Origin: Mucilaginibacter sp.
GTDB lineage: Bacteria > Bacteroidota > Bacteroidia > Sphingobacteriales > Sphingobacteriaceae
Length of the DNA: 45,180 bases
Direction of reading: 5' to 3'
NCBI GenBank assembly: GCA_025352225.1
Contig: JANXTT010000036.1
Location: forward strand, 1-45,180
Under the pieces are notes generated by a model that was not told the origin of the DNA, did not search any database, and saw nothing but the letters and a program-made list of their open reading frames with translations. A program made the position numbers and the translations under genes. Positions within the stretch are counted from its first letter, which is position 1, and every line of letters starts with the position of its first letter. This document shows, piece by piece, positions 17,174 through 26,477 of this stretch.

Positions 17174-19693
17174 ATGAAAAACCAATTGCCTCGCCGCCAG
17201 TTTATAAAAAATGCCACCCTTTTAACCGGGGCCGCTTTGATTTTGCCACAACTACCGTCTTTCGCCTCCGGCATAGATGCCCAGACAGCCGATTTACTTA
17301 TCCTCGACGCGTCAGCCCTGCCCCCGGCAGTGCAGACGGCAGGTTTTCACATGGGCACGGCAACTGCACCCGGCGGCCATACAATTACGTTAAATAGTCG
17401 CAATTTACTGCGCGATGGCCAACCCTGGATGCTCATCTCGGGCGAGTTTCATTTCTCCCGATGCCCGGAACCGGAATGGCGCGACGAACTGCTTAAAATG
17501 AAGGCTGGTGGGGTCAGCATGGTTACGACCTATATTTTTTGGATCCATCATGAGGAAGTCGAAGGTATCTGGGATTGGACTGGACAGCGCAACCTTCGTC
17601 TATTTGTAGAAACGTGCAAGGCGGTTGGCCTGAATGTACTGCTAAGGATTGGCCCCTGGAGCCATGGCGAAGTGCGGAACGGAGGCTTCCCCAACTGGCT
17701 GCAAAAGAAAGGCGACGAAAAGGTGTTTGAATTGCGCCGGGACAATCCAGGTTATCTCGGTTATGTAACGAAACTTTACGATCAGATAGGGCAGCAGGCA
17801 AATGGACTTCTGTGGAAAGATGGGGGGCCGGTTATAGCCATCCAATTAGAAAATGAATACAGCGGGCCTGCCCAACACCTAATGACCTTAAAACAAATAG
17901 CCCGCAACGCGGGTATGGATGTACCACTCTATACCTGTACCGGCTGGGGTGGTGGCGGTGCTGCGCCTTTTGGCGAAATGGTACCTTTTTCTGGAGCTTA
18001 TGCAGAAGGTTTCTGGGATCGCTCGCTGGCTAAGATGCCAGGTGGTTATGCTGGGGCTTTCCGGTTTTCTGGTCCACGGCGAGCTAATGCCGCGGCAATG
18101 GGCGCGCTCGGTGGTGCCCCGTCCGCCACAAATACCTCACCACGGCCAAGTACGGATGTTTATCCCATCTTCACTTGCGAACTTGGTGCTGGCATGATGC
18201 CAAGTTATCACCGGCGCGTTTTTATTTACCCGGAGGATACCGAATCCCTGGTATTGGCTAAACTGGGATCTGGCGCTAACATCCTGGGTTTTTATATGTA
18301 CCACGGAGGCCAAAATCCTGAAGGTAAACTAAGCTACCTTAACGAAACGCAGGCCACCGGATATTGGAACGATTTACCAGTGAAAAACTACGACTTTCAG
18401 GCTCCTATCGGCCAATACGGTCAGCAACGCGAGCATTACCACTGGCTGCGCCTGCTTGGTTTATTTATGAAAGACTTTGGTACTGGCCTATGCGGCATGA
18501 CGGCACGAATGCCCAATGCAAGGGGCCCTCTCAATTGGGCCGTACGTTCCGACGGCACCAGCGGCTATATATTTATTAGTCATTATCAGCGTTTGTCGCC
18601 GCAACCGAACGCCGAAGATGTTCAGTTCCAAATTAGGTTTGCCGGTGGTAACGTTACCGTGCCATCCGCACCAGTTACCGTCCCCTACAATAGCCGCTTT
18701 TTTTGGCCAGTGAACCTGGATATTGATGGAATAAAGCTAATTTACGCCTCCGCCCAGCCCATTGCTCAGGTCAATGACCATGCTACACGCTATACTGTAT
18801 TTAAACAAACGGCAGCTATAGCTACTGAATTCGTCTTTGATGGAGCAACCGCCACTGTGCAATCTACCACAGGTAAAACTACGATAGAAAATACGCAGAT
18901 TCATGTGCGCGATGTACAGCCCGGAACAGGGGCAGCCATCCGGTTGCTGGGGAAAGACGGGAAACACCATGTCATCATTCTGCTTGACGAAGCCACATCA
19001 ATGAATCTCTATAAAGGCGAATGGCATGGCCGGGAACGTATTTTCCTGACTCATGCAAATTTACTGCTTGATGCTTCAGTATTGCGCTTGCGCGCCGAAA
19101 GCACTAAGGATGTTTCAGTCGCGATATTGCCTGCACCTGTAAGTCTTACTGCTGGCCGTAGCAATGTGCCAGCAACGGCGGATGGCTTATTTAGCCGCTT
19201 TTCACCTGTGATTAAGCCAGCGATGCCCATTCAGGCTATAGTTGAACAAGTGCAAGTTGCCGGCTCGCCCCGCACTATTCCGATTGCTCCATCGGTTCCA
19301 TCCCGTAAGCAAGGAATGGCTATGCAGCCGGAGGATGTCGACTTTGCGCAGGCGGGCGTTTGGCGGGTGAAGCTTCCCGCCGGCATTGATGCCAGCCGCG
19401 ACCTTCGTTTGAGCGTGCGCTACACGGGTGATGTCATTAGGGCGTATCTTGGCGATAAATTACTGGATGACGATTTCTACAACGCTAAACCCTTTGAAAT
19501 AGGCCTGCGCCGCTATGGCCCCGCCGTATATCAGGACGGCCTCATGATCAAGATCTTACCACTACCTGAAGATGCGCCCATCTCTTTCACGGATAGTTCT
19601 AAGATCAAATTCAACAATACCCACACCGCTCTTAGCCTCGATGGTGTGGAGGTTATAGAGACCGTTGAAGTGCGGTTGGAGGCAGGGAAATAA
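17174..19693 (+). CDS. Tat-exported GH35 beta-galactosidase-like enzyme
   Basis: Family GH35-type glycosidase expected to remove beta-galactose from side chains. Numbering is from the start at 17174. A twin-arginine signal (RRQFIK at 7-12, then a hydrophobic stretch ending FASG) directs folded export. The (beta/alpha)8 domain has ISGEFHFSR, GPWSHGEV and GGPVIAIQLENEY, with the acid/base at Glu228 and the likely nucleophile at Glu336 in TCELGAG. Galactose-binding-like beta domains fill the C-terminal 350 residues. A Gly/Ala/Pro-rich insert lies at about 295-325. At 839 residues it is larger than minimal GH35 enzymes. GC is about 52% in the 120 bases I counted (18601-18720), against about 42% in a GH29 gene nearby, suggesting recent transfer. 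Substrate linkage is not certain. Confidence 0.86.
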   Translation: MKNQLPRRQFIKNATLLTGAALILPQLPSFASGIDAQTADLLILDASALPPAVQTAGFHMGTATAPGGHTITLNSRNLLRDGQPWMLISGEFHFSRCPEPEWRDELLKMKAGGVSMVTTYIFWIHHEEVEGIWDWTGQRNLRLFVETCKAVGLNVLLRIGPWSHGEVRNGGFPNWLQKKGDEKVFELRRDNPGYLGYVTKLYDQIGQQANGLLWKDGGPVIAIQLENEYSGPAQHLMTLKQIARNAGMDVPLYTCTGWGGGGAAPFGEMVPFSGAYAEGFWDRSLAKMPGGYAGAFRFSGPRRANAAAMGALGGAPSATNTSPRPSTDVYPIFTCELGAGMMPSYHRRVFIYPEDTESLVLAKLGSGANILGFYMYHGGQNPEGKLSYLNETQATGYWNDLPVKNYDFQAPIGQYGQQREHYHWLRLLGLFMKDFGTGLCGMTARMPNARGPLNWAVRSDGTSGYIFISHYQRLSPQPNAEDVQFQIRFAGGNVTVPSAPVTVPYNSRFFWPVNLDIDGIKLIYASAQPIAQVNDHATRYTVFKQTAAIATEFVFDGATATVQSTTGKTTIENTQIHVRDVQPGTGAAIRLLGKDGKHHVIILLDEATSMNLYKGEWHGRERIFLTHANLLLDASVLRLRAESTKDVSVAILPAPVSLTAGRSNVPATADGLFSRFSPVIKPAMPIQAIVEQVQVAGSPRTIPIAPSVPSRKQGMAMQPEDVDFAQAGVWRVKLPAGIDASRDLRLSVRYTGDVIRAYLGDKLLDDDFYNAKPFEIGLRRYGPAVYQDGLMIKILPLPEDAPISFTDSSKIKFNNTHTALSLDGVEVIETVEVRLEAGK

Positions 19694-19732
19694 ACACATT
19701 CAACTTATGCTTTGAAAATAGATTATTGACAA

Positions 19733-19750
19733 ACTTTTTATAGAAAAAGT
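19733..19750. terminator. Bidirectional terminator-like hairpin in a convergent gap
   Basis: ACTTTTT (19733-19739) and AAAAAGT (19744-19750) form a perfect 7-bp stem with a four-base ATAG loop, halfway between the GH35 stop and the stop of the convergent beta-propeller gene. The symmetry supplies a U-run on either strand. The stem contains only one G-C pair. Confidence 0.4.
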
Positions 19751-19782
19751 AGCTGGAATGATAAGCTTTTTTGGATGTAAGA

Positions 19783-21441
19783 TTATTTTATTGGCGTAAT
19801 TTTCGCATGCAGCAATATCGGATATTTATCATCCGGGTTAATTATTATTGTGAAATTATACGCAACTCCTTTATCAAAAAGCTGACCGCATTTAGTACTT
19901 ACTTCAATTTTTTCAAAAGGCTTAATGGCAGGTATTTTTGCCGATGAGACTTCCACTTGCTGCCCGTCTTTGGTGTAAGTTATTTTCAGGTTATCGCCCT
20001 TAGAGGCTACTTGCCCAAAGTTTTCAACCGGTACTTTAATGTCAAACCCATTGGCATTTGCTGTTAACTCAGGCAATCGTGCCGATAGAACAGGCCCAAT
20101 TTTATCCACCCAGGGCAGCGAGGCATATCCGTAAACCAGTTTGCCATTTTTTGTTTTACCCAGAAGTTTAGCGGCATAATCATCGTCGGTAATAGCTTTA
20201 CCATCTACCTTAAAGGTAATTATCATATCCTTACCCGATTTTTCAGATTTAACCGCTTTTAATCCACGGCCATAATTTACTTCTTCAGATGCGCCGAAAT
20301 TCAATGAGGCAATGTCAATATCCTGTGGGTCAAAGTCCTTTTCAGCCTGTATTTTTATCCGGATGGTTTTTGTGTTAATAGTAACAGGAGCCTTATCCAG
20401 TATGGTGAGCAGCCGTCCGGGCAGCAATGGTATGCATATGTTTTTGGAACTGTGTATATCACTGGCCTTATCTAAATTCTTTTCCACATCTATTACAGCA
20501 AAATTAGCTTGTATAGCCCTGCCGTAACTATCCTGAAAAACCCGCATGCGTTCATATTTCCACCAGGCTTCTACACTGCCATCCTCATGTTTGGATATGC
20601 CGGGCAGATATGCTTCGCCCGATTCTACTTTCCAGTTCATACCGTCTTTAGACCGTAGGTAGTAAGCGATGCGCCCAAGCCAGTCATTAACAATCATATT
20701 ATAGCCTACATTATCACGCCAAACTACCGGGTCTTCAAAATTACCCCGAATGGCTGGGTAGGCACTCTTTTCTGATATCTGATAGTACGCCGATTCACCT
20801 GTTTTGCTAAACCATATGCCGCCGCCCCTGTTAACCATCAGATATGAGCCATCCTCGCGCTGGGCAAATGTACAGTTTGACATGCCGTCAATTACTTTAC
20901 GGTCGCGGTTTTGAAAATCGAACTTTTTATTTTCCCAGGGGCCATTAACACCCGAAGCTACATAATAACTATCTATTACATATACTATCCAGCGCCCGTC
21001 CTTTAACTTTATGGCTTCGGCATTATGGCCCTTACCAATAGTGTCCTTTATTACAAAAGGGCCGTTCATGTGGTTGGAGGTAGCATGGTACAAAGTTGAC
21101 TGTGGCCATGTAAAATGCCCGTGGGGAGAATTCTCCGGCCATCCTACGGTAAACATATGGTATTTACCGCCGTCGTATTTAATGCTGGCGCACCACAAAG
21201 ATATTTTAGCATCTTCAATCCCGTTTTCAACATAACGAGGCAGAACATTATCTGCCCCCCAGGTATCGCGGCGGGCAGGCTTGCCGTTATTTGTCATGGG
21301 TAAAAATCTATCCATAAAGCGGCCGCCATATATAAGGTTATTCCATTCGGCGGGGCGCTTACGCTCAGTAGTTTGAGCATAAGACGCGTGGCTGAGTGTG
21401 GTTAAGCTAAATAATGCAAATAATAAAACCTTTGCTCTCAT
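19783..21441 (-). CDS. Secreted beta-propeller glycosidase-like protein
   Basis: Exported protein of about 552 residues whose first 330 residues look like the five-bladed propeller of the GH43/GH117/GH32 fold group. Repeated strand patterns such as KYHMFTVGW, GRWIVYVID and GNFEDPVVWRD support this. The last has an acidic pair where such enzymes keep catalytic Asp/Glu. The C-terminal 200 residues are beta-rich, with an Ig-like domain near 460-550. The start at 21441 (MRAKVLL) gives a clean signal peptide ending SYAQ and has AAGAGA upstream; an ATG at 21498 only adds polar residues. Last gene of the minus-strand enzyme run, 169 bases after the esterase gene. The exact family and the substrate are uncertain. 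Confidence 0.75.
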   Translation of the reverse strand: MRAKVLLFALFSLTTLSHASYAQTTERKRPAEWNNLIYGGRFMDRFLPMTNNGKPARRDTWGADNVLPRYVENGIEDAKISLWCASIKYDGGKYHMFTVGWPENSPHGHFTWPQSTLYHATSNHMNGPFVIKDTIGKGHNAEAIKLKDGRWIVYVIDSYYVASGVNGPWENKKFDFQNRDRKVIDGMSNCTFAQREDGSYLMVNRGGGIWFSKTGESAYYQISEKSAYPAIRGNFEDPVVWRDNVGYNMIVNDWLGRIAYYLRSKDGMNWKVESGEAYLPGISKHEDGSVEAWWKYERMRVFQDSYGRAIQANFAVIDVEKNLDKASDIHSSKNICIPLLPGRLLTILDKAPVTINTKTIRIKIQAEKDFDPQDIDIASLNFGASEEVNYGRGLKAVKSEKSGKDMIITFKVDGKAITDDDYAAKLLGKTKNGKLVYGYASLPWVDKIGPVLSARLPELTANANGFDIKVPVENFGQVASKGDNLKITYTKDGQQVEVSSAKIPAIKPFEKIEVSTKCGQLFDKGVAYNFTIIINPDDKYPILLHAKITPIK

Positions 21442-21610
21442 GCTGTTTTCTCTTTTATGTTTTGTATAATATTGAAAGTTATGCAAATAGGGATACAACT
21501 TTGGATGTGCGCCCTCTGCCCATTTAATATTTATAGGCGCGTTTTTAATTAAATATCTTTATTGTTATGGCTGTATCATAACTGGTAATGACGCTCATCG
21601 GATAACGCGG

Positions 21611-22507
21611 TTATTTGAATATGCGCTGGGAATAAAGATACAGATCGTTCACCCATACATCCATGTTGTGGCCACCAGCGTTAACCTGCCATATGTGCGG
21701 TACTTTATTTTGCTGCAGATAAACATGCAGGCTCTGACCAATAGATATAAGTCCGTCCTTATCGCCACATGATAGATATAACAGCTTTATTTTTGAAGCA
21801 GTTTCAGCCGGGTTTGTGATCAGTTCGGTTATCGGTTTTGTATTAGGAGCAGACGAAAAACCACCCACCCAGGCAAATTTATCCATGTTTTTGAGGCCTA
21901 TATTTAAAGATTGACCACCACCCATCGAAAACCCGGCGATAGCGTGGTTAAGCCTGCCGGTTTTTACCGGATAATTAGCCTCCATAAAGGGAATAATATC
22001 GTTTAGCAGATCTTTTTCGAAATTCCCAAAAGCGGGTGCCGAGGCATATATATTTCCAGTCGGCCTATCGTCGGGCTGGGCGCGGCCATTTGGAAATACC
22101 ACAATCATAGGAACAATTTTTTTAGCTGCATACAAATTATCAAGTATAGCATCGGGCGCGGTATACTTATACCATTCCTTTTCGTCACCTCCAATGCCGT
22201 GCGTCAAAAAAAGAATCGGATATTTTTTTTTGGCCGAATAGCCCGGCGGCGTATAAATTACCAGTTTGCGTTTGGTACCCACCGATTTTGAGAAATAGGT
22301 TACTGTATCGGTTTTGCCATGCTGAATATTTTGTTGACGAACATCAAATCCTATCGGTGCATGCGGAAATGCAGCGGTATCACCTGGGCCAAGTACAATT
22401 GTACGCGGAATGCGTGGCTGTTGAGCACTAAGGCTACTTGCCAGCAATAAGCATAATGCAAAAACCAGCCATGTGGGGTAGTGGCGAGGTGCCGTATATT
22501 TTTTCAT
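21611..22507 (-). CDS. Secreted CE1-type esterase (feruloyl/acetyl esterase-like)
   Basis: Alpha/beta-hydrolase of the esterase D/CE1 type, expected to cleave acetyl or feruloyl esters from hemicellulose or pectin. The nucleophile Ser is in GFSMGG, the acid Asp probably in CGDKDGL, and the His in GGHNMDVW. The oxyanion-loop motif THGIGGDEKEW precedes them, and an N-terminal beta segment leads into KLVIYTPPGY. The start at 22507 (MKKYTAP) yields a signal peptide ending LSAQ. ATGs at 22519 and 22549 are also in frame, and no ribosome site decides between them. Its place within a run of glycosidases supports a polysaccharide-deesterifying role. Confidence 0.85.
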   Translation of the reverse strand: MKKYTAPRHYPTWLVFALCLLLASSLSAQQPRIPRTIVLGPGDTAAFPHAPIGFDVRQQNIQHGKTDTVTYFSKSVGTKRKLVIYTPPGYSAKKKYPILFLTHGIGGDEKEWYKYTAPDAILDNLYAAKKIVPMIVVFPNGRAQPDDRPTGNIYASAPAFGNFEKDLLNDIIPFMEANYPVKTGRLNHAIAGFSMGGGQSLNIGLKNMDKFAWVGGFSSAPNTKPITELITNPAETASKIKLLYLSCGDKDGLISIGQSLHVYLQQNKVPHIWQVNAGGHNMDVWVNDLYLYSQRIFK

Positions 22508-22611
22508 TTCTGAGTACATAACGTTTATTTTAATACTGATCAGTTTCATGACCCTCGTTTTTCGTTCTTAATTACCTGATGAATGTTGCAATTTCTGCAT
22601 CGTAATCAATG

Positions 22612-24108
22612 TTATTTCTGAAATTGTATTTTATATCCAACCACTTTCCATGCTGGTAAACTAGCGGGTTTGGTAATTACTAAAGCATTATCTTGCTGTG
22701 TCCATTTTAATTTTTGGTTACTGCCGAGCATTGTAACAGAAACAATTGGCTTATTGAGGTACTTTGAATTTTTACCTAACGAAGTTATATTAATATCTGC
22801 ATCAGCAATGGCCATATCAAATGCATACAGCACATTTGCTTTAGTTGTGAACCTAAAATCACCGCTTTGGTACCCACGGGTATCACTTAAACCACCAAAT
22901 CGGCCCTTTTTTTGGTTTGCTTTTATGGTAGAAGGCCCTTCGCCATAAATTTTCCATGGCCGTGTACCATAAAGGCCCTCGCCATTGGCCGCGGTCCAAT
23001 CACCAATGTCCGACACAATTTTCATTACATCGTGTTCCAGGTCACCTTCGGGGGTTTGCACTACGTTAATAAGCAAATTGCCATTCTTACTAACCACATC
23101 CATCAGTAATTGAGCAACTTCGTCTGCGCTTTTATATTTTTGGCCGGTTTTATAAAACCAATCGCCTATTGAGGTATCTGTTTGCCATGGGTACGGGCTG
23201 ATGGAATCCAACACACCACGCTCCACGTCTTGCGCCCACTTACCTTCCGACTGTTGTTTTGGGGTATATACCGCCTCCAGCTTGCCTCCATTTTTTGCCA
23301 TGTCCGCATTATAATAATGGGCCACCATAGCACGGCCCACATCGCCGAAAGGCAACTGACTGTCGGAATATAGCAGATCCGGGTGGTATATATCTATAAG
23401 TTCGGTTACATCGCTTAGCCATTCTTTTTGCCAGCCCGGGTTAGTGGTGATCCACTTTTTCATATCTCCCGAATCGGGGTTTGGTGAATGATAAAGATCG
23501 GCATATTGCGGATCATGCCCGTCGTACGGTACACCAGCGTAGGTTCCTTTTTTATCGGAGCCGTGGCTGGGCTGATACCAGTTAAAACTTGCTGCCAGGT
23601 GTTCTGATACGCCAAAACGCAAACCAGCGTTTTTAGCAGCTTTTTGCCAAAGGCCAACTACATCTTTATGTGGGCCCATGTTTACCGAGTTCCATTTATG
23701 TATCCTGGAGTTCCATAAAAAGAAATTATCATGATGCGACCCCATGCTTACAAAGTATTTGGCACCGGCTTTTTTATATAATGCCATCAGCTTGTCTGGG
23801 TTCCATTTCTCGGCTTTCCACAAGGGGATAATATTTTTATACCCAAAAACTGATGGTGTTCCGTAATGTTCTACATGATATTTGTTTTGTGAACTGCCTT
23901 CCATATAGATATTTTTGGCATACCAGTCGCCTTGTCGGGGCACGGCCTGCGGCCCCCAGTGGGCCCATATGCCAAATTTTGCATCGCGAAACCATTCAGG
24001 ATACTTATATTGCATTAGGGATTCATCTGTAGGCTTAAATTTTTGTTGGGCATTTACTTTTAATAAAAATGAAAGGCTTAACAAGCCTACGAGTAAAATA
24101 TTTTTCAT
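22612..24108 (-). CDS. Secreted GH29 alpha-L-fucosidase (paralogue A)
   Basis: Exported family GH29 fucosidase, 498 residues. The signal peptide ends VNAQ. The catalytic domain begins at EWFRDAKFGIWAHWGPQAVP (about 38-57), a GH29 hallmark. It continues with SMGSHHDNFFLW, GLRFGVSEH and the nucleophile-bearing strand PDLLYSDS, placing Asp249 as nucleophile. A C-terminal beta-sandwich begins near 390. The acid/base residue is variable in GH29 and I could not assign it. Its SMGSHHDNF differs from the TAEHHDGF of the second GH29 gene at 26478, so the two may differ in linkage. The start is 43 bases after the GH43 gene upstream, within one probable operon. Confidence 0.9.
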   Translation of the reverse strand: MKNILLVGLLSLSFLLKVNAQQKFKPTDESLMQYKYPEWFRDAKFGIWAHWGPQAVPRQGDWYAKNIYMEGSSQNKYHVEHYGTPSVFGYKNIIPLWKAEKWNPDKLMALYKKAGAKYFVSMGSHHDNFFLWNSRIHKWNSVNMGPHKDVVGLWQKAAKNAGLRFGVSEHLAASFNWYQPSHGSDKKGTYAGVPYDGHDPQYADLYHSPNPDSGDMKKWITTNPGWQKEWLSDVTELIDIYHPDLLYSDSQLPFGDVGRAMVAHYYNADMAKNGGKLEAVYTPKQQSEGKWAQDVERGVLDSISPYPWQTDTSIGDWFYKTGQKYKSADEVAQLLMDVVSKNGNLLINVVQTPEGDLEHDVMKIVSDIGDWTAANGEGLYGTRPWKIYGEGPSTIKANQKKGRFGGLSDTRGYQSGDFRFTTKANVLYAFDMAIADADINITSLGKNSKYLNKPIVSVTMLGSNQKLKWTQQDNALVITKPASLPAWKVVGYKIQFQK

Positions 24109-24151
24109 AATGTGTTGTTAATAGATGTTACTAAGTTAGTAGTTACAGTTG

Positions 24152-25210
24152 TTACTGGCCTATAAAAATTCGTTTTTCGAAATCAGGCATTTTAAACAAT
24201 TTATCGTTTGGGTCGAGGCTTGGCCAGCCGTCCTTATCTATATGCAATGGCTTAATATTTAATAGCGCAGCACCCTTAAACGCACGCGTATAAGCATGAT
24301 ATACAATATAAGTGGTATCACCCTCAGCAAAAAAACCATTATGCCCGCGCCCTGGCTCATCATAGTCGCCAGCTAAAAACACGGTGTAATCATTATCGGT
24401 CCATTTCTTTCCATCTTTGGTTAAATATGGGCCGGTAACGGTTTTTGCCCGCCCCATTACAATCTGGTAAGTGCTTTCTATACCCGCGCAGCATTTGCCG
24501 CGCGATGCAAATACATAATAATATTCGGGACCTTTAATAATGTAGCTGCCTTCGCCCAGGCGAGTGGTAATAATCGTTAGTTGGGGTTTGTCAGTAAAGG
24601 GTTTCCCTGTTTTGGGATCGAGCTCTACTAAACGTAAACCGCCTTTGTAGGAACCGTATATCAAATATTCTTTCCCATCCTTATCAGCAAAAAAATTGGG
24701 GTCGATCACGTTTACACTATCGCCTCCGTTTTTATAACTGATAACCTGCCCCTGATCTTCCCATTTGTATCTTGGGTCTTTTGGGTTAAGCGTAACATTG
24801 GTAGCGTAACCCACGCTGGATTTAAAATTCATCCATGCTGATACGGAATAGTACATATGGTATTTACCGTTAGCATAATGCACATCCGGTGCCCACAGAC
24901 CCACCTTACCGGGGATATCATTGTTCCACCAGGAAAATTTAGTGTCGCGGGGAAACATGCTGGGCCCGCTTGTCCAGGTAACCATGTCTTTAGATGTTTT
25001 TGACCTTAAGCCGGTAGTAAAAACGTAATAAGTATCATCGCATTTAACCATACAGGGATCGTGCACGCCAAGGCTGCCTTTTAAACCATTGCTGGTAATG
25101 TTTTGTTCAATGGGCGCGCCGTGTTGCTGCTGTGTGCCAGCAGGCGCGGTAATCTGTGCCTGAACATTCAGTACAGTTATGGTGATGATAACGATCAATA
25201 TTGTTTTCAT
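24152..25210 (-). CDS. Secreted GH43 arabinan endo-1,5-alpha-L-arabinosidase-like enzyme
   Basis: Five-bladed propeller glycosidase of family GH43 resembling endo-arabinanases. The signal peptide ends VQAQ. The general base is Asp51 (GVHDPCM), the pKa-modulating residue Asp170 (NVIDPNFF) and the general acid Glu220 (RLGEGSYI). LWAPDVHY at 105-112 and GRGHNGFF near 289-296 are typical of the arabinanase branch, the latter supplying the metal-site histidine. At 352 residues it is a single-domain enzyme. It fits with the GH51 and other GH43 genes as part of an arabinan-degrading set. Spaced 32 bases from the upstream GH43 gene. Confidence 0.9.
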   Translation of the reverse strand: MKTILIVIITITVLNVQAQITAPAGTQQQHGAPIEQNITSNGLKGSLGVHDPCMVKCDDTYYVFTTGLRSKTSKDMVTWTSGPSMFPRDTKFSWWNNDIPGKVGLWAPDVHYANGKYHMYYSVSAWMNFKSSVGYATNVTLNPKDPRYKWEDQGQVISYKNGGDSVNVIDPNFFADKDGKEYLIYGSYKGGLRLVELDPKTGKPFTDKPQLTIITTRLGEGSYIIKGPEYYYVFASRGKCCAGIESTYQIVMGRAKTVTGPYLTKDGKKWTDNDYTVFLAGDYDEPGRGHNGFFAEGDTTYIVYHAYTRAFKGAALLNIKPLHIDKDGWPSLDPNDKLFKMPDFEKRIFIGQ

Positions 25211-25242
25211 GTGATGATTTCCTGATGTTTTACCGGTTTATA

Positions 25243-26445
25243 TTATTTCCATTTTGGGTCATCAACAAACGGCTGGTGTTTGGAAACGGATATTTTACCG
25301 TTGGCGTCAAATTCGATCTTGACGATACCCGGCTTTTCGCGCCAGGGCGATTGGCTGTCATTACCGAAATAGCTGCACCACCAGTTGCCTTGCTTGTCTT
25401 TAAAAAAGCCGGTGCCCCCGCCGCAAGGCACAGTTTCCTGCCGGTTTCGGTATGGGCCAAAAATATTATCGGCAACAGCCACACAGCTAGAATAACGGCC
25501 CTGATAATCATCTGCCGCACCTAAATAATACTTGCCATTCGCTTTAAATAGAATAGCGCCTTCCGTGCCAAAATCATTCATGCCCCGCCCGGCGCATCGG
25601 GTTGCATGGTGGGTAGGGTCGTGGTCGGGGTTGGAGAGTTTTATCGGGTGGTATGGTTCGGCAATATCGCTCAGGTCTTCCTTCATCAGCGCTATACGAT
25701 TGCCGCCCGAATAGGTAAAATAAACCTTGCCGTCATCATCCTGAAAAAGTGTGGGGTCAATACCATTAGCAAACGGCTTGTCGGTTACCGTTGTAGCTTT
25801 TACATATGGGCCTTCGGGTTTTCCGGTGCTGCTTTTCAGGATAGATATACCTGTTGGCGGCATGCTAAAGCAGATAAAATAATTGCCTTTTATATAATGT
25901 ATCTCGGGAGCCCATAACGCTCTGGCGGGTTTGCCATGCAGGTTCTGCCATTTTTTTTCCCAGGTACCATCTTTTTCAATACTCCAAACAAGTCCTATAT
26001 ATGCCCACGTTTTCAGATCTTTTGATCGCCAAAGTTCCGCACCTGCGGCATAGGCCCAAATGTTATCGCCAGATGAACCTGTCATATAGTAATAGCCATC
26101 ACCGCCGAGGCAAATCTGTGTATCGCGAAGGTGAAGTTCAAGCAATGGTTTTACAGGAGGCAATAAGCCGTCTGTAATTACAGAACCGCTTGTAAAAGAA
26201 GCATCCATGGGTTTCCAACGCGGATCGGCCGGATACGCGCCGCTATACATAACGCCATCAGAACCGCTGCGCCAACCACCGCCACCGTTGCCGATAACCT
26301 TTTTTCCTGCACCGCTGATGCTGTCGCAGCTAGCTTTAATAGAGTCGATCCTTTTAGCTGGAAAGCGGGTATCATTCTGGGCCAGCAGGGTATTGCTAAT
26401 TGCAAAAAGTAATATGGCGGTTATAATAATTGCTTTGTTTTTCAT
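25243..26445 (-). CDS. Secreted GH43-family glycosidase
   Basis: Second GH43-type propeller enzyme, 400 residues, with a signal peptide ending LLAQ. An N-terminal segment of about 100 residues (Gly-rich, GNGGGGWRSGS) precedes the propeller. Catalytic residues appear in LHLRDTQICLG (base Asp), GIDPTLFQDDDG (second Asp) and DFGTEGAILF (acid Glu), with LWAPEIHY between. RDTQ in place of the usual HDP shows a different subfamily from the neighbour at 24152, so beta-xylosidase, beta-galactosidase or arabinofuranosidase activity are all possible. It lies 32 bases after the GH29 gene at 26478. Confidence 0.85.
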   Translation of the reverse strand: MKNKAIIITAILLFAISNTLLAQNDTRFPAKRIDSIKASCDSISGAGKKVIGNGGGGWRSGSDGVMYSGAYPADPRWKPMDASFTSGSVITDGLLPPVKPLLELHLRDTQICLGGDGYYYMTGSSGDNIWAYAAGAELWRSKDLKTWAYIGLVWSIEKDGTWEKKWQNLHGKPARALWAPEIHYIKGNYFICFSMPPTGISILKSSTGKPEGPYVKATTVTDKPFANGIDPTLFQDDDGKVYFTYSGGNRIALMKEDLSDIAEPYHPIKLSNPDHDPTHHATRCAGRGMNDFGTEGAILFKANGKYYLGAADDYQGRYSSCVAVADNIFGPYRNRQETVPCGGGTGFFKDKQGNWWCSYFGNDSQSPWREKPGIVKIEFDANGKISVSKHQPFVDDPKWK

Positions 26446-26477
26446 AATTATATTGATTTCAGAAACGGATAAAATAT

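Noticed and set aside
25230..25520. Overlapping minus-strand frame in the GH43 gene, and other frames inside the enzyme operon
   Set aside because: All overlap well-supported glycosidases in another frame and carry no signal peptide or motif.
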